Below, piece after piece: positions 56,243 through 64,000 of a DNA stretch of 64,000 nt. Origin of the DNA: Marinobacter sp. (lineage in GTDB: Bacteria; Pseudomonadota; Gammaproteobacteria; Pseudomonadales; Oleiphilaceae); NCBI RefSeq assembly GCF_014859525.1, contig NZ_JACUUB010000005.1:1-64000 (forward strand), given 5' to 3'. The number at the start of each line of letters is the position of its first letter. The stretch's first letter is position 1. The notes under the pieces were generated by a model. The model was not told where the DNA came from. It worked only from the letters and a program-made list of their open reading frames with translations, and ran no database searches. Made by a program: the position numbers and the translations under genes.

Positions 56243-57294
56243 GGCTGAGGCCAGTTTTCAACGTAATCCAGCAACACCTGGCCTTGTGCTCCGGTCATCT
56301 CAAGAAAGCGCTCCCGCACGGGCAAGCTGGCCTGCCGGAAGCGCTCACGCTCTTCATCGTTCAGGCGAATGACCTGAATATCGGCTTTCTCTACCATGCG
56401 TTCGAGACGCTGCTGATTCAGCCTTTCCTGGCTTTTCCAGGCGTGTTCTGCCAAGTCCCTGATGGTCTGGTTCAACCAGGTGCGCTCCTGCTCCGGAAGT
56501 TCGTCGTACCAGTCATCGTTTGCCACAACCGAAGCCACAAACTGCGACGCCCGGCCCATGGTTAATGTGGACTGTACTTCATTAAAGTCCATTTCCTCAA
56601 CGGCGAAGACAGGGTTGGTCTGACCGTCAATTTTTCGCAGTTGCAGATCACTGTAGACTTGGGAAAAAGGCGTCTGAACCGGCTCGGCACCATAGGCTCG
56701 GTAGCTTTCTGCCGCCATGGTGGAGGTCATGGTGCGAATGCGCAGGCCCTGAAACTGATCCAGAGAGCGGAGCGGCTGGTTGGCGGTCCAGGTCATCCAG
56801 CCCTCAGAAACAAACCCGAGCAGCTGCAAGCCGGCCTCCCGGTACGGCTGCTGAAAATGGGAGATAAACGCCGGGTCCTGTAGCAGGTCTCGTGTTTCTT
56901 CGGGGTTATCCGGGAGCAGAAAGTGAAGGTTGAACAACCCGGCTTCGGGTACGTTGTCGGCCAGGTGGCCGGGAGAAGCAAAGGCCAGGTTGATCGAACC
57001 ATTGCGGGCCAGCTCTGTAAGCTGTGTGGATGTGCCCAGGGAGCCGTACGGAAATACATCGACCACAATGCGGCCTTCGGATACTTTTTCGATATGCTCC
57101 CGGAAGGCCTCTGCGTAAAGATGCTGTACGCTGCCTTCGATTTCTTCCAGCGCGAAACGCCAAGTGGTCGGGTATTTGTCAGCGCCGGTCTGAGCCTTGC
57201 TCTGGTCGGATGAAGGCGTGTCCTCAGAGCATCCGGAAAGTAGCAGCGCCAGCATCGCCAGCGCGGGCCATAGGCCGTGGTGTATTTTGATCAT
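56239..57294 (-). CDS. TRAP transporter substrate-binding protein (DctP family), orphan
   Basis: The 351-residue protein has a lipoprotein signal (LWPALAMLALLLSGCSE). The DctP-family body follows: TTWRFALEEIEGSVQHLYAEAFREHIEKVSEGRIVVDVFPYGSLGTSTQLTELARNGSINLAFASPGHLAD, then LQGLRIRTMTSTMAAESYRAYGAEPVQTPFSQVYSDLQLRKIDGQTNP. The conserved Arg in RIRTM usually binds the ligand carboxylate. No DctQ or DctM genes adjoin, so it either serves a distant permease or has another sensing role. GGAG precedes the ATG. Confidence 0.85.
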   Translation of the reverse strand: MIKIHHGLWPALAMLALLLSGCSEDTPSSDQSKAQTGADKYPTTWRFALEEIEGSVQHLYAEAFREHIEKVSEGRIVVDVFPYGSLGTSTQLTELARNGSINLAFASPGHLADNVPEAGLFNLHFLLPDNPEETRDLLQDPAFISHFQQPYREAGLQLLGFVSEGWMTWTANQPLRSLDQFQGLRIRTMTSTMAAESYRAYGAEPVQTPFSQVYSDLQLRKIDGQTNPVFAVEEMDFNEVQSTLTMGRASQFVASVVANDDWYDELPEQERTWLNQTIRDLAEHAWKSQERLNQQRLERMVEKADIQVIRLNDEERERFRQASLPVRERFLEMTGAQGQVLLDYVENWPQP

Positions 57295-57414
57295 GACTGA
57301 CGGGCTCCGCTCCGGAACAGAAGTGCAAAGGGTGCGTTTTCTTTATCTGAAACGGTAACACAAGATGATGCCGTTGGTGGATCCTCGCGTATGTTGAGAC
57401 CGCTCTTTCAAACA

Positions 57415-57441
57415 TAAAAAAGCCCCGCTCTGTGCGGGGCT
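57415..57441 (-). terminator. Rho-independent terminator of the DUF4168 gene
   Basis: An 8-bp stem AGCCCCGC/GCGGGGCT (57421-57428 with 57434-57441) with a 5-nt loop is followed on the minus strand by a T-tract (57415-57420). Confidence 0.9.
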
Positions 57442-57468
57442 GAAGGACGAACCGGATTGGCTCGGGAT

Positions 57469-57864
57469 TTACATCAGGGCGTCAATACGGTTCCGTACTT
57501 CGGGGTCGCTGCTGTAAGCCGTAGCGATGGCGTTGTAGGTGGGGATGTCCATACCGGCATCCTCAATAACAGACACCATATGATCGTTGGCTTCCATCTG
57601 AAGTTCCTGAGCTTCCTGCTGGGAATCAGCAGCTTCGATCTTGGCGATATAGTCTTCACGGACTTCCATCACGCCGTTCTGCGCTTCGACAAACTGGTTC
57701 AGCTCAGCATCGTTATAGTCGGCACTCTGGGCACCGGCGGCTGGGTCGGCGTAGCCTGAACCCTGAGAGGCTGCAGCATCCTGCTGTGAACTTTGCTGGG
57801 CCATGGCAGGGGCGGCAGCGAGCAGGGCAAGTGAAGCGGTTACGGAAATAAGCAGTTTATTCAT
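57469..57864 (-). CDS. DUF4168 exported protein
   Basis: This 131-residue protein has a cleavable signal peptide (NKLLISVTASLALLAAAPAMAQ). The mature part begins with a Gln/Ser/Ala-rich linker, then the DUF4168 helical domain: DYNDAELNQFVEAQNGVMEVREDYIAKIEAADSQQEAQELQMEANDHMVSVIEDAGMDIPTYNAIATAYSSDPEVRNRID. AAGGAG lies 7 bp before the ATG at 57864. It has its own terminator and a likely sigma-54 promoter, and is divergent from an NtrB/NtrC-type pair that is the natural candidate activator. Function of the family is unknown. Confidence 0.8.
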   Translation of the reverse strand: MNKLLISVTASLALLAAAPAMAQQSSQQDAAASQGSGYADPAAGAQSADYNDAELNQFVEAQNGVMEVREDYIAKIEAADSQQEAQELQMEANDHMVSVIEDAGMDIPTYNAIATAYSSDPEVRNRIDALM

Positions 57865-57934
57865 GAACAAGCTCCTTACGATGTGGCGGACGACATTTCA
57901 AATTCCGCCAATTGATTGAGTTCACATTGATACA

Positions 57935-57951
57935 AACAAGTGCCGTGCCAA
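57935..57951 (-). promoter_or_regulatory. Sigma-54 promoter of the DUF4168 gene
   Basis: On the minus strand the sequence reads TTGGCACGGCACTTGTT. It fits YTGGCACG-RNNN-TTGCW at all positions except the C of the -12 GC, which is T. It lies about 70 bp before the DUF4168 start and next to an NtrC-type regulator gene. Confidence 0.65.
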
Positions 57952-58037
57952 CTCCCAAATAAAAAATTAAGTATAATAAAAACAATAAGTTATAGATTTT
58001 TGTTTGTTAAGGTCAAGTAATCCGGGTTGTGGCGAAA

Positions 58038-58065
58038 TGTCACATGTGGCACAAAGGGTGTGACA
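58038..58065. promoter_or_regulatory. TGTCACA-N14-TGTGACA dyad, candidate enhancer site
   Basis: The two 7-bp arms lie at 58038-58044 and 58059-58065. The site is about 90 bp upstream of the sigma-54 promoter of the DUF4168 gene and just before the sensor kinase start used here, so one site could serve both activation and autoregulation. Confidence 0.5.
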
Positions 58066-58085
58066 CTCTTGTTTGGGAAACATCT

Positions 58086-59558
58086 ATGGTTCCTTTCGGT
58101 CGCCGGCTAGGTGATCTGTTCCGGTCTCTGCAGCTGACGTTGGTTTTGAGTATCGTGGTGCCGTTGTTGTTGTTCAGTGGCATTGCCATATACATCGGCC
58201 TGGGTTCTGTTGAGAAAGCCCTGAATGAACGTCTTCGTGAAGATCTTGAGTTGGTTGCCCGTGCCGTCAGCGGGCCGGTTTCAAACGCACTGGCGGAAAA
58301 AGACCAGTTGGTGCTCGGAGAATCGCTTAAGTCCATTTTCCAGATTGGCCGAATATCCGGTGCTTCGGTCTTTGATGAACAAGGTGACCGGGTTGCCAGT
58401 CTTGGTGTGGCCGATGCTGACGTTACCAACAGCGTCAGTGCGGAACGGGTAATCGCCAGTGGTGAGCTGGGCGGGGCGTTCCGGCGAGTAGATGGGGAGT
58501 CGGTTTTTTCCCAGTTTACTCCGCTGGTGGGTGAGGATGGTCGCATTCAGGGGCTACTCCAGGTTACGCGCCAGCGCAGCGACTTTCATGATCTGGTGGC
58601 GTCAAGCCGTTGGTGGGCGGTTGGTATCTGGTCCGTGTTGGCGGTCATCATCATTCTGGTGGTGGTACTGGGTCATTACCGCACCGTCGGGCGGCATGTG
58701 AACAGTCTGATGGAGGATATGGCGCAACTGGCACCCGGAAAGTGGTTGTTGAGTGCGCCAATGGCGGGCCCGAGAGAGCTGCGCCAGATTCATCAGGGTA
58801 TCGCCAGCATGGGCCGGAGGATGGACGCTGCGGAGTCTGAGATTGAGGACCGTATCGCCCGCGAGCGAGCTCTGGCCGAGCAATTGGAGTATCAGGAAAA
58901 AGTCGCGATGATCGGTCGCGTTGCCGGCGGGGTGGCCCATGAGCTGGGCGCGCCGCTTAACGTCATTCAGGGCCGGGCCCGAATACTGGCTCGGTCCGGA
59001 TTGCCAGGCGACCAGCAACGGCACCTGGACGACATTGATCATCAGGTTAGTCGGATGACGGCCATTATCCAGCAGCTCCTGGACTGCTTTCGTCATGTTC
59101 CCGATTCCCGGCGGCCGCTGGATTTGTCCGATGTGCTGCAGGATGTTCTGGTGCGAATATCCGAGGACGATCGCTGCAACCGGTGCCGAATTGAGACAGA
59201 CGGGCTGGATCAGTCAATGCCGGCCCGGGCGGAGCCGTTGCGGGTGGGCCTGGCGTGCCTGAACGTTATTCGCAACGGCTGCCAGTCGGCCCGGGATCAA
59301 CTAAAGGTGTCTGCGCATCAATCAGACCACAGCTGGGAGATTCGGGTAGAGGATGATGGCCCGGGTATTCCGGCATCTGATCGGGGAAAAGTCTTCGAAC
59401 CCTTTTACAGTACCCGGCCCGCCGGGGAGGGTACCGGCCTGGGGTTGGCCGTGGTCAACAGTGTTCTTAAAGAACACGGCGGGCGCATAGAGATTACCGA
59501 AAGCAGCCTGGGCGGGTGCCGAATAAGCCTTTATTTTCCGATGGAGCATGGGGTATGA
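58086..59558 (+). CDS. Sensor histidine kinase, NtrB/ZraS-like
   Basis: The kinase of about 490 residues has a membrane helix near its start (LTLVLSIVVPLLLFSGIAIYIG), a sensor loop of about 130 residues, a second helix (WWAVGIWSVLAVIIILVVVLGHY), a HAMP-like linker and the phosphoacceptor motif VAGGVAHELGAPLNVIQ. The ATPase domain has EDDGPGIP and GEGTGLGLAVVNSVLKEHGG. The start at 58086 is chosen for GGGA in front; the frame is open back to 58029, which would place the TGTCACA dyad inside the gene. Its stop overlaps the regulator start (ATGA). Confidence 0.85.
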   Translation: MVPFGRRLGDLFRSLQLTLVLSIVVPLLLFSGIAIYIGLGSVEKALNERLREDLELVARAVSGPVSNALAEKDQLVLGESLKSIFQIGRISGASVFDEQGDRVASLGVADADVTNSVSAERVIASGELGGAFRRVDGESVFSQFTPLVGEDGRIQGLLQVTRQRSDFHDLVASSRWWAVGIWSVLAVIIILVVVLGHYRTVGRHVNSLMEDMAQLAPGKWLLSAPMAGPRELRQIHQGIASMGRRMDAAESEIEDRIARERALAEQLEYQEKVAMIGRVAGGVAHELGAPLNVIQGRARILARSGLPGDQQRHLDDIDHQVSRMTAIIQQLLDCFRHVPDSRRPLDLSDVLQDVLVRISEDDRCNRCRIETDGLDQSMPARAEPLRVGLACLNVIRNGCQSARDQLKVSAHQSDHSWEIRVEDDGPGIPASDRGKVFEPFYSTRPAGEGTGLGLAVVNSVLKEHGGRIEITESSLGGCRISLYFPMEHGV

Positions 59559-60940
59559 CCAAGACAGCCGGTACCATCTTACTGGTCGAGGATGATCAGA
59601 GCCTTGGTCAGCTGCTGGCAGAAGAGCTGGAAATGGACGGTTACATCATGCACCGTGCCGGCACTGTCGGTGAGGCCTGCCAGCAACTCCGGGATCAACG
59701 CCCGTCTCTGATAGTCTCTGACCTTCGCTTACCGGATGGCCATGGCATGCAGGTGCTGGCGTTTCAGCAGGCCGAACACCCGGGCATTCCGTTTATCGTG
59801 ATTACCGCGTTCGGGACGGTTGATCAGGCGGTGGAGGCGTTAAAAGCCGGTGCAGATGATTTTCTGACCAAACCGCTGTCGACCGATCACCTGCGCCTGA
59901 AGATAAAACGACTGTTGGCTCAAGCGGACATCAATCGGCAGTTGGCCGAAATTCAGGCCAGCCAGCATAGCGACAATAATTTCGGGCTGGTGGGGGATAG
60001 TCCGGCCATGGCCCGATTGCGCGCAGAGATCCGGCAGGTTGCCCGGAGTCAGGCTGCGGTGCTGATTAATGGTGAGAGTGGCACCGGCAAAGAGCTGGTT
60101 GCCCGTGCGGTACACCAACAGAGTGAGCGGGACGGGCAGTCGTTTCTGGCAGTTAACTGCGCGGGCATTCCCCCGGATTTGATGGAAAGCGAGTTCTTTG
60201 GCCATGAAGCCGGGGCGTTCACCGGTGCCAGGCAGGCTCGCAAGGGGCTGTTTGCCGAAGCCAGTGGTGGCACCTTGTTATTGGATGAAATTGGCGAGAT
60301 GCCGCTGGCCCTTCAGGCCAAATTGTTGCGAGTATTGCAAGAAGGCTCCATTAAACCGGTTGGGTCTGATCATGAAGAACCGGTGGATGTGCGAATTTTG
60401 GCCGCAACCCATGTCGATCTGATGAAGGCGGTAGAACAGGGGGACTTCCGGGAAGATCTGTACTACCGCCTCGAAACCCTGAGCCTGAATGTGCCGCCTT
60501 TGCGAGAGCGCGGTGAAGATGTCGAGCTGCTTGCCATGCATTTTCTGAAAGAAGCCTGCCGGCGCCATAACCGTGGTTTTATCAAACTCAGTGATGTCTC
60601 GCTCAGCGTGATCGGAGATTACCCGTTCCCGGGTAACGTCAGGGAATTGTCCAGCGCCATTGAGCGAGCCGTGACCTTTTGTGAGGGCGACACCATTCAG
60701 CCGGAGCATCTGCCGGAGCGCATCCGTAAGCGCCAGAGTGGAACGTCTCAACCCACCCCTGCACCGGGAGGAACCCATCTGTCTGAATGGCCGACGCTGG
60801 AGTCCGTGCAGCAGGATTATGTGCGCAGGGTGATGGCAGCTGTGGATGGCAACAAACGCCGGGCGGCTCAGATACTGGGCGTAAATCGCCGTACGCTGTA
60901 TCGCTGGCTGGACGCCGAGGCGGGGCAAAGCAATGCCTGA
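59555..60940 (+). CDS. NtrC-type sigma-54 response regulator
   Basis: This 461-residue regulator has a receiver domain (phosphoacceptor D56 in LIVSDLRLPD, K107 in DDFLTKPLS), an AAA+ domain with Walker A GESGTGKE (173-180), an intact sigma-54 loop GAFTGA (220-225), Walker B LLLDEIGE, and a Fis-type helix-turn-helix (NKRRAAQILGVNRRTLYRWL). It overlaps the kinase stop by 4 nt. Partner promoter and candidate binding site are divergent from the pair. The signal is unknown. Confidence 0.9.
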   Translation: MTKTAGTILLVEDDQSLGQLLAEELEMDGYIMHRAGTVGEACQQLRDQRPSLIVSDLRLPDGHGMQVLAFQQAEHPGIPFIVITAFGTVDQAVEALKAGADDFLTKPLSTDHLRLKIKRLLAQADINRQLAEIQASQHSDNNFGLVGDSPAMARLRAEIRQVARSQAAVLINGESGTGKELVARAVHQQSERDGQSFLAVNCAGIPPDLMESEFFGHEAGAFTGARQARKGLFAEASGGTLLLDEIGEMPLALQAKLLRVLQEGSIKPVGSDHEEPVDVRILAATHVDLMKAVEQGDFREDLYYRLETLSLNVPPLRERGEDVELLAMHFLKEACRRHNRGFIKLSDVSLSVIGDYPFPGNVRELSSAIERAVTFCEGDTIQPEHLPERIRKRQSGTSQPTPAPGGTHLSEWPTLESVQQDYVRRVMAAVDGNKRRAAQILGVNRRTLYRWLDAEAGQSNA

Positions 60941-61838
60941 TCAAAAGCAGGCCATGATGTATGGCCTGGCCACGGTTTTGCTGTGGTCGACGGTGGCAAC
61001 GGCCTTCAAGCTCGCCTTGGCTGACCTGGCACCGGTGCAGATGCTCTTGGTCGCCTGCACGGCCTCGGTCCTTGTTATGGGCATGATTCTGGTCATTCAG
61101 GGCCGCTGGGCCTGGGTGTTTCAGCTCACCAGAGGGCAATACCTGCAATCTATCGGCATGGGATTGATCAATCCCTGCCTGTACTACTTCTTGCTGTTCG
61201 GTGCGTTTGACCGATTACCGGCCCAAGAGGCTCAGCCACTGAACTACACCTGGGCGCTGGTGCTGGCGTACCTGTCGGTGCCTTTTCTGGGTCAAAAACT
61301 GCGTCTTATTGATGTTCTGGCGGGGCTGGTGTGTTATGCCGGCGTAGTGGTGATTGCCACGCGTGGTGCGGTCACCTCGCTCAGCTTTTCAGACCCCCTG
61401 GGCGTCGCTCTGGCGCTGGGCAGTACCGTGGTGTGGGCCGGCTACTGGATTATTGCCACCCGTGATACCCGGGATCCGGTGATCGGCCTGTTCCTGAATT
61501 TTCTGTTCGGATTGCCTTTTATTGCGCTGGCGTGCTGGTACACCGAAGGTCTTAGCTTGCCACTGGGTGGGTCGCTGGCGGCTGCGGTCTACGTTGGGGT
61601 GTTTGAGATGGGTATTGCGTTTGTACTTTGGTCACAGGCGATGAAAAAAGCAGAAAACACGTCGAAAGTGAGTAACCTGATTTTCATCTCGCCCTTTTTG
61701 TCACTGGTGTTTATCTATTTCATTCTTGGCGAAGTTATTCTTCCCTCCACTTACGTGGGGCTTACCTTGATTATGGCTGGGCTCTGGTTACAGCAAATGA
61801 AAACGCGAAAGCGGGAGCAGTTGCTGAACCATGAGTAA
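60933..61838 (+). CDS. EamA-family (DMT) permease
   Basis: This 301-residue protein has ten hydrophobic segments in two EamA repeats: [30 protein letters not shown] at the start and [44 protein letters not shown] for the second half, ending with [22 protein letters not shown] family members export small metabolites or amino acids; the substrate cannot be read. The start overlaps the regulator gene by 8 bp, so it may be transcribed with the two-component system. Confidence 0.85.
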   Translation: MPDQKQAMMYGLATVLLWSTVATAFKLALADLAPVQMLLVACTASVLVMGMILVIQGRWAWVFQLTRGQYLQSIGMGLINPCLYYFLLFGAFDRLPAQEAQPLNYTWALVLAYLSVPFLGQKLRLIDVLAGLVCYAGVVVIATRGAVTSLSFSDPLGVALALGSTVVWAGYWIIATRDTRDPVIGLFLNFLFGLPFIALACWYTEGLSLPLGGSLAAAVYVGVFEMGIAFVLWSQAMKKAENTSKVSNLIFISPFLSLVFIYFILGEVILPSTYVGLTLIMAGLWLQQMKTRKREQLLNHE

Positions 61839-62109
61839 CTCCTGGTACCTGTACCTGGTGCGCACAGCGTCGGGTAGTCTTTATACCGGCATCACCACCG
61901 ACGTAGACCGGCGATTTGCCGAACATCAGGCGGGAGCACCGAAAGGCGCTCGCAGTTTACGGGGCAAGGGGCCTTTGACTCTCGTCTTCCAGGCTCCGGC
62001 TGGCGATCGGAGCCTGGCGTCAAAGTTGGAATGGCAGGTAAAACGCTGGCCCAAGGCGCGTAAAGAGGCGTTGATCAAAGGCGAGTTCAGCCTGTCAGAT
62101 GACGCCTGA
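61831..62109 (+). CDS. GIY-YIG nuclease superfamily protein (UPF0213-like)
   Basis: The 92-residue single-domain protein shows [49 protein letters not shown], the GIY-YIG core with Y, the catalytic R in DVDRRFAEH and the later Glu in [11 protein letters not shown]. These match the YhbQ/UPF0213 group, whose role may be in DNA processing. It overlaps the EamA gene by 8 bp and the convergent hydrolase gene by 23 bp. Confidence 0.88.
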   Translation: MSNSWYLYLVRTASGSLYTGITTDVDRRFAEHQAGAPKGARSLRGKGPLTLVFQAPAGDRSLASKLEWQVKRWPKARKEALIKGEFSLSDDA

Positions 62110-62980
62110 TGTGATGTGCTGCAACGGTGACCGCTTGTGTCGCCCTGGCCAGTTGCCCGCAGTGCACCTGAAAAACGTGCCAGAGATTGTTGTAGATTTC
62201 CAGATGGGTTTCGACACCGTCCCGTTTGGCCGCGTCGGCCAGGCGACTGGCATCGTTGAGCAGTATTTCCTGACTGCCAACTTGAATCAGCAGCGGTGGC
62301 AGCTCGGTCAGATTGCCATGCAAGGGCGAGATCAAGGGGTTGGTCAGTGGCTCGCCGGCCGCGTACAGTTTGGCAGCGTTGGCTGTCCAGGTCTCTTGCA
62401 GTACCGGTTCGCACTCTGGCTGGTAAAGGTTGGCCTGGCTGAGGTCGGTCCAGGGCGAAAAACAGGTGATGGAGGATGGTAAGGGCTGCTGATGATCACG
62501 CAGCCGCATGGTCAACGCCAGCGCCAGCCCACCCCCTGCAGAATCGCCGGCCAGCGCGATAGAGCCAGCCGGTTGGCCCTGGCTGATCAGTGCCAGGTAA
62601 ACCGATTCCGCGTCGTCCAGGGCCGCCGGGAAAGGGTGCTCCGGGGCCAGTCGGTACTCCGGCGTTATGACTTCACAGCCTGAGAGCTTTGCCAGGTGAC
62701 CGGTGATGCCTTTGTGCGTGTTGGCAGAGCCAATGATGTAACCTCCGCCGTGCAGATAGATAATTACCCCGCGAGTCTCCGGCGTTGCCACCGTCCGAAT
62801 CACCGGCACATTACCCAGGTCATCAAGGGTGAATCGTGCGCTGCGGGGCGGTACTGATGTCCGGTAAGCCTGGCGGATCAACTGGCGCTGCCATTTCAGA
62901 GGCACAACGTTCGAGAGCATCGGGCGGACCATCCGCTGCATAGTCTGGCGCAACCCGGCTTCAAGAAGCGGCTGGAACAT
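62087..62980 (-). CDS. Alpha/beta hydrolase of the hormone-sensitive-lipase family
   Basis: The 297-residue esterase has the HSL-family oxyanion motif [19 protein letters not shown], the nucleophile elbow [18 protein letters not shown], and the acid and histidine region [33 protein letters not shown]. The substrate is probably a short- or medium-chain ester. The ATG at 62980 has GAGGGA upstream; an upstream ATG at 63031 has no site. It is divergent from the last gene and convergent with the GIY-YIG gene. Confidence 0.87.
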   Translation of the reverse strand: MFQPLLEAGLRQTMQRMVRPMLSNVVPLKWQRQLIRQAYRTSVPPRSARFTLDDLGNVPVIRTVATPETRGVIIYLHGGGYIIGSANTHKGITGHLAKLSGCEVITPEYRLAPEHPFPAALDDAESVYLALISQGQPAGSIALAGDSAGGGLALALTMRLRDHQQPLPSSITCFSPWTDLSQANLYQPECEPVLQETWTANAAKLYAAGEPLTNPLISPLHGNLTELPPLLIQVGSQEILLNDASRLADAAKRDGVETHLEIYNNLWHVFQVHCGQLARATQAVTVAAHHIRRHLTG

Positions 62981-63050
62981 CTGTGTTCTCCCTCGTGAAT
63001 GCGTTAGGATGACCGTCAATTGTTGATTCATGACGGGCGTTTAACTCTAC

Positions 63051-64000
63051 GTGTACTGGAAAACAGATACCATCGAAATACCGAATTGGAACAGACATTC
63101 TCTGCTGGAGCGTCTGGAGCCTTTCGATCCGGCTGCCAAACGGAAGCTGAGCGCTGAGATGGACGCCTATTGCCGATTTTATGGTCTGGATCTGTGGGTG
63201 GAACATCCAGGGATCACCTACCATCAGGGCTATCTTCAGGCTGAAAAGCATGAAGTTATGGTGCATTACTTTCACCTGCCGGAAGCCGAAAAACCCAAGG
63301 GTACGGTCTTCATTCTGCATGGTTATTTTGACCATGTGGGTCTGTATACCCAGTTGATTGACCGGTGCCTTGGTGCGGGCTTTGATGTGCTGGCGTATGA
63401 CCAACCGGGGCACGGCCTCTCGAGTGGCACGCCGGCCGCTATTGGCAGTTTTCTTGAGTACCAGGCGGTTTTGTCTGAAGTGATGGCTCAAATCCGGGAA
63501 AAAATACGAGGCCCCTGGTTTGCCGTCGGGCAGAGTACCGGTGGAGCGATTCTGATCGATTATCTGCTATCGAACCATCATAGCCAGACAACCTCTGAAT
63601 TCAAAAAGGTGGTGCTGCTGGCACCGCTGGTACGACCTATGGGATGGCTGGGTGCAAAGATTCTGCACAGTCTGGCCAAACCGTTTCTGAGCCGATGGCG
63701 CAGGGTATTCGGGGCAAACAGTGGCAACACCCGCTTCCTTCGCTTTCTTCGGGAACACGACCCATTGCAAGCCAGAGCAGTGCATGTGGACTGGGTGAGT
63801 GCTTTGCGCAAGTGGGTGCCTCACATTGAGTCCGCGAGGCCGGTGGATTTTCCGGTCACCGTCGTTCAGGGTGAAAAAGATCTGACGGTCGATTGGCAAC
63901 ACAATCTCCGGATTCTCAGAAATAAATTTTCGTCCGTCAGGGAACAAAGAATCCCCGATGGACGTCACCATCTTGTGAACGAAGCGCAGGATTTGCAGGC
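63051..64000 (+). CDS. Alpha/beta hydrolase, lysophospholipase-like (3' end cut by window)
   Basis: The frame opens with GTG at 63051, nine bases after an in-frame stop (TAA at 63042), and runs to the window edge, giving at least 316 residues. Visible motifs are the oxyanion region VFILHGYFDHVGLYTQL, LAYDQPGHGLSSG, the nucleophile elbow AVGQSTGGAILIDYLL, the acid VVQGEKDLTVDWQHN and the catalytic His in IPDGRHHLVNEAQD. This is the monoacylglycerol lipase/lysophospholipase (Hydrolase_4) layout. The gene is nearly complete. The start has a weak ribosome binding site. Confidence 0.85.
   Translation, partial: MYWKTDTIEIPNWNRHSLLERLEPFDPAAKRKLSAEMDAYCRFYGLDLWVEHPGITYHQGYLQAEKHEVMVHYFHLPEAEKPKGTVFILHGYFDHVGLYTQLIDRCLGAGFDVLAYDQPGHGLSSGTPAAIGSFLEYQAVLSEVMAQIREKIRGPWFAVGQSTGGAILIDYLLSNHHSQTTSEFKKVVLLAPLVRPMGWLGAKILHSLAKPFLSRWRRVFGANSGNTRFLRFLREHDPLQARAVHVDWVSALRKWVPHIESARPVDFPVTVVQGEKDLTVDWQHNLRILRNKFSSVREQRIPDGRHHLVNEAQDLQ

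Overview
The window looks like chromosomal DNA of a marine, hydrocarbon-using gammaproteobacterium, most like Marinobacter. This is judged from gene content and protein style, not from a database search. Pointers are an AlkB alkane hydroxylase, an AlkK-type acyl-CoA ligase, FadH, a 600-residue acyl-CoA dehydrogenase, a seven-gene Mrp Na+/H+ antiporter operon, PhoX, a TRAP binding protein and DUF1302/DUF1329 envelope proteins. No rRNA, tRNA, CRISPR array, prophage or insertion sequence was seen.

Layout. 0-11.7 kb is housekeeping and accessory: a spermidine-synthase-like protein, a PF10118 protein, AzlCD, a FemAB-like acyltransferase, a CpxRA-like two-component system with a CpxR-like box in front of it, a YigZ protein, a DUF4136 lipoprotein, a SUI1 protein and DadA. 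11.7-29.9 kb is one tightly packed 14-gene operon behind a near-consensus sigma-54 promoter, with its own PrpR_N-type sigma-54 activator as the second-last gene. It encodes a class III CoA-transferase, an HMG-CoA-lyase-like enzyme, a YCF48/RND/DUF1302/DUF1329 envelope cassette, hydantoinase A and B subunits, an isochorismatase-family amidase, a small lipoprotein, a LeuC/LeuD-type dehydratase pair and a RidA protein. 29.9-37.4 kb (minus strand) holds an acyl-CoA ligase and mrpABCDEFG. 37.7-45.6 kb is lipid and alkane metabolism (FadH, a GlxA-type regulator, acyl-CoA dehydrogenase, crotonase-family protein, AlkB), with four copies of a long-stem, two-hairpin repeat in the gaps. 45.7-64 kb is mixed: small proteins, a thioredoxin-fold/2OG-Fe(II) oxygenase fusion, PhoX, a chemoreceptor with a sigma-28 promoter, an MFS carrier, RlmJ, MscS, an orphan TRAP binding protein, a DUF4168 protein with a likely sigma-54 promoter, an NtrB/NtrC-type pair facing it, an EamA permease, a GIY-YIG protein and two alpha/beta hydrolases, the last cut by the window edge.

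How the genes may work together. In the sigma-54 operon the five enzyme activities can be placed in one order: ATP-dependent opening of a cyclic imide or ureide (HyuAB), amide hydrolysis (isochorismatase family), hydration of the resulting alkylmaleate (LeuCD type), CoA transfer (class III) and aldol cleavage (HMG-CoA-lyase family, which includes citramalyl-CoA lyases). The envelope cassette would move a hydrophobic substrate and the PrpR_N domain would sense a pathway acid. This pathway is inferred and does not match one I know as a described whole. The second item of interest is the repeat family at 40.8-44.2 kb: the 19-30 bp stems differ almost completely between copies yet stay paired, while all eight hairpin tips carry CA(G/T)GGA(A/C/T)G.
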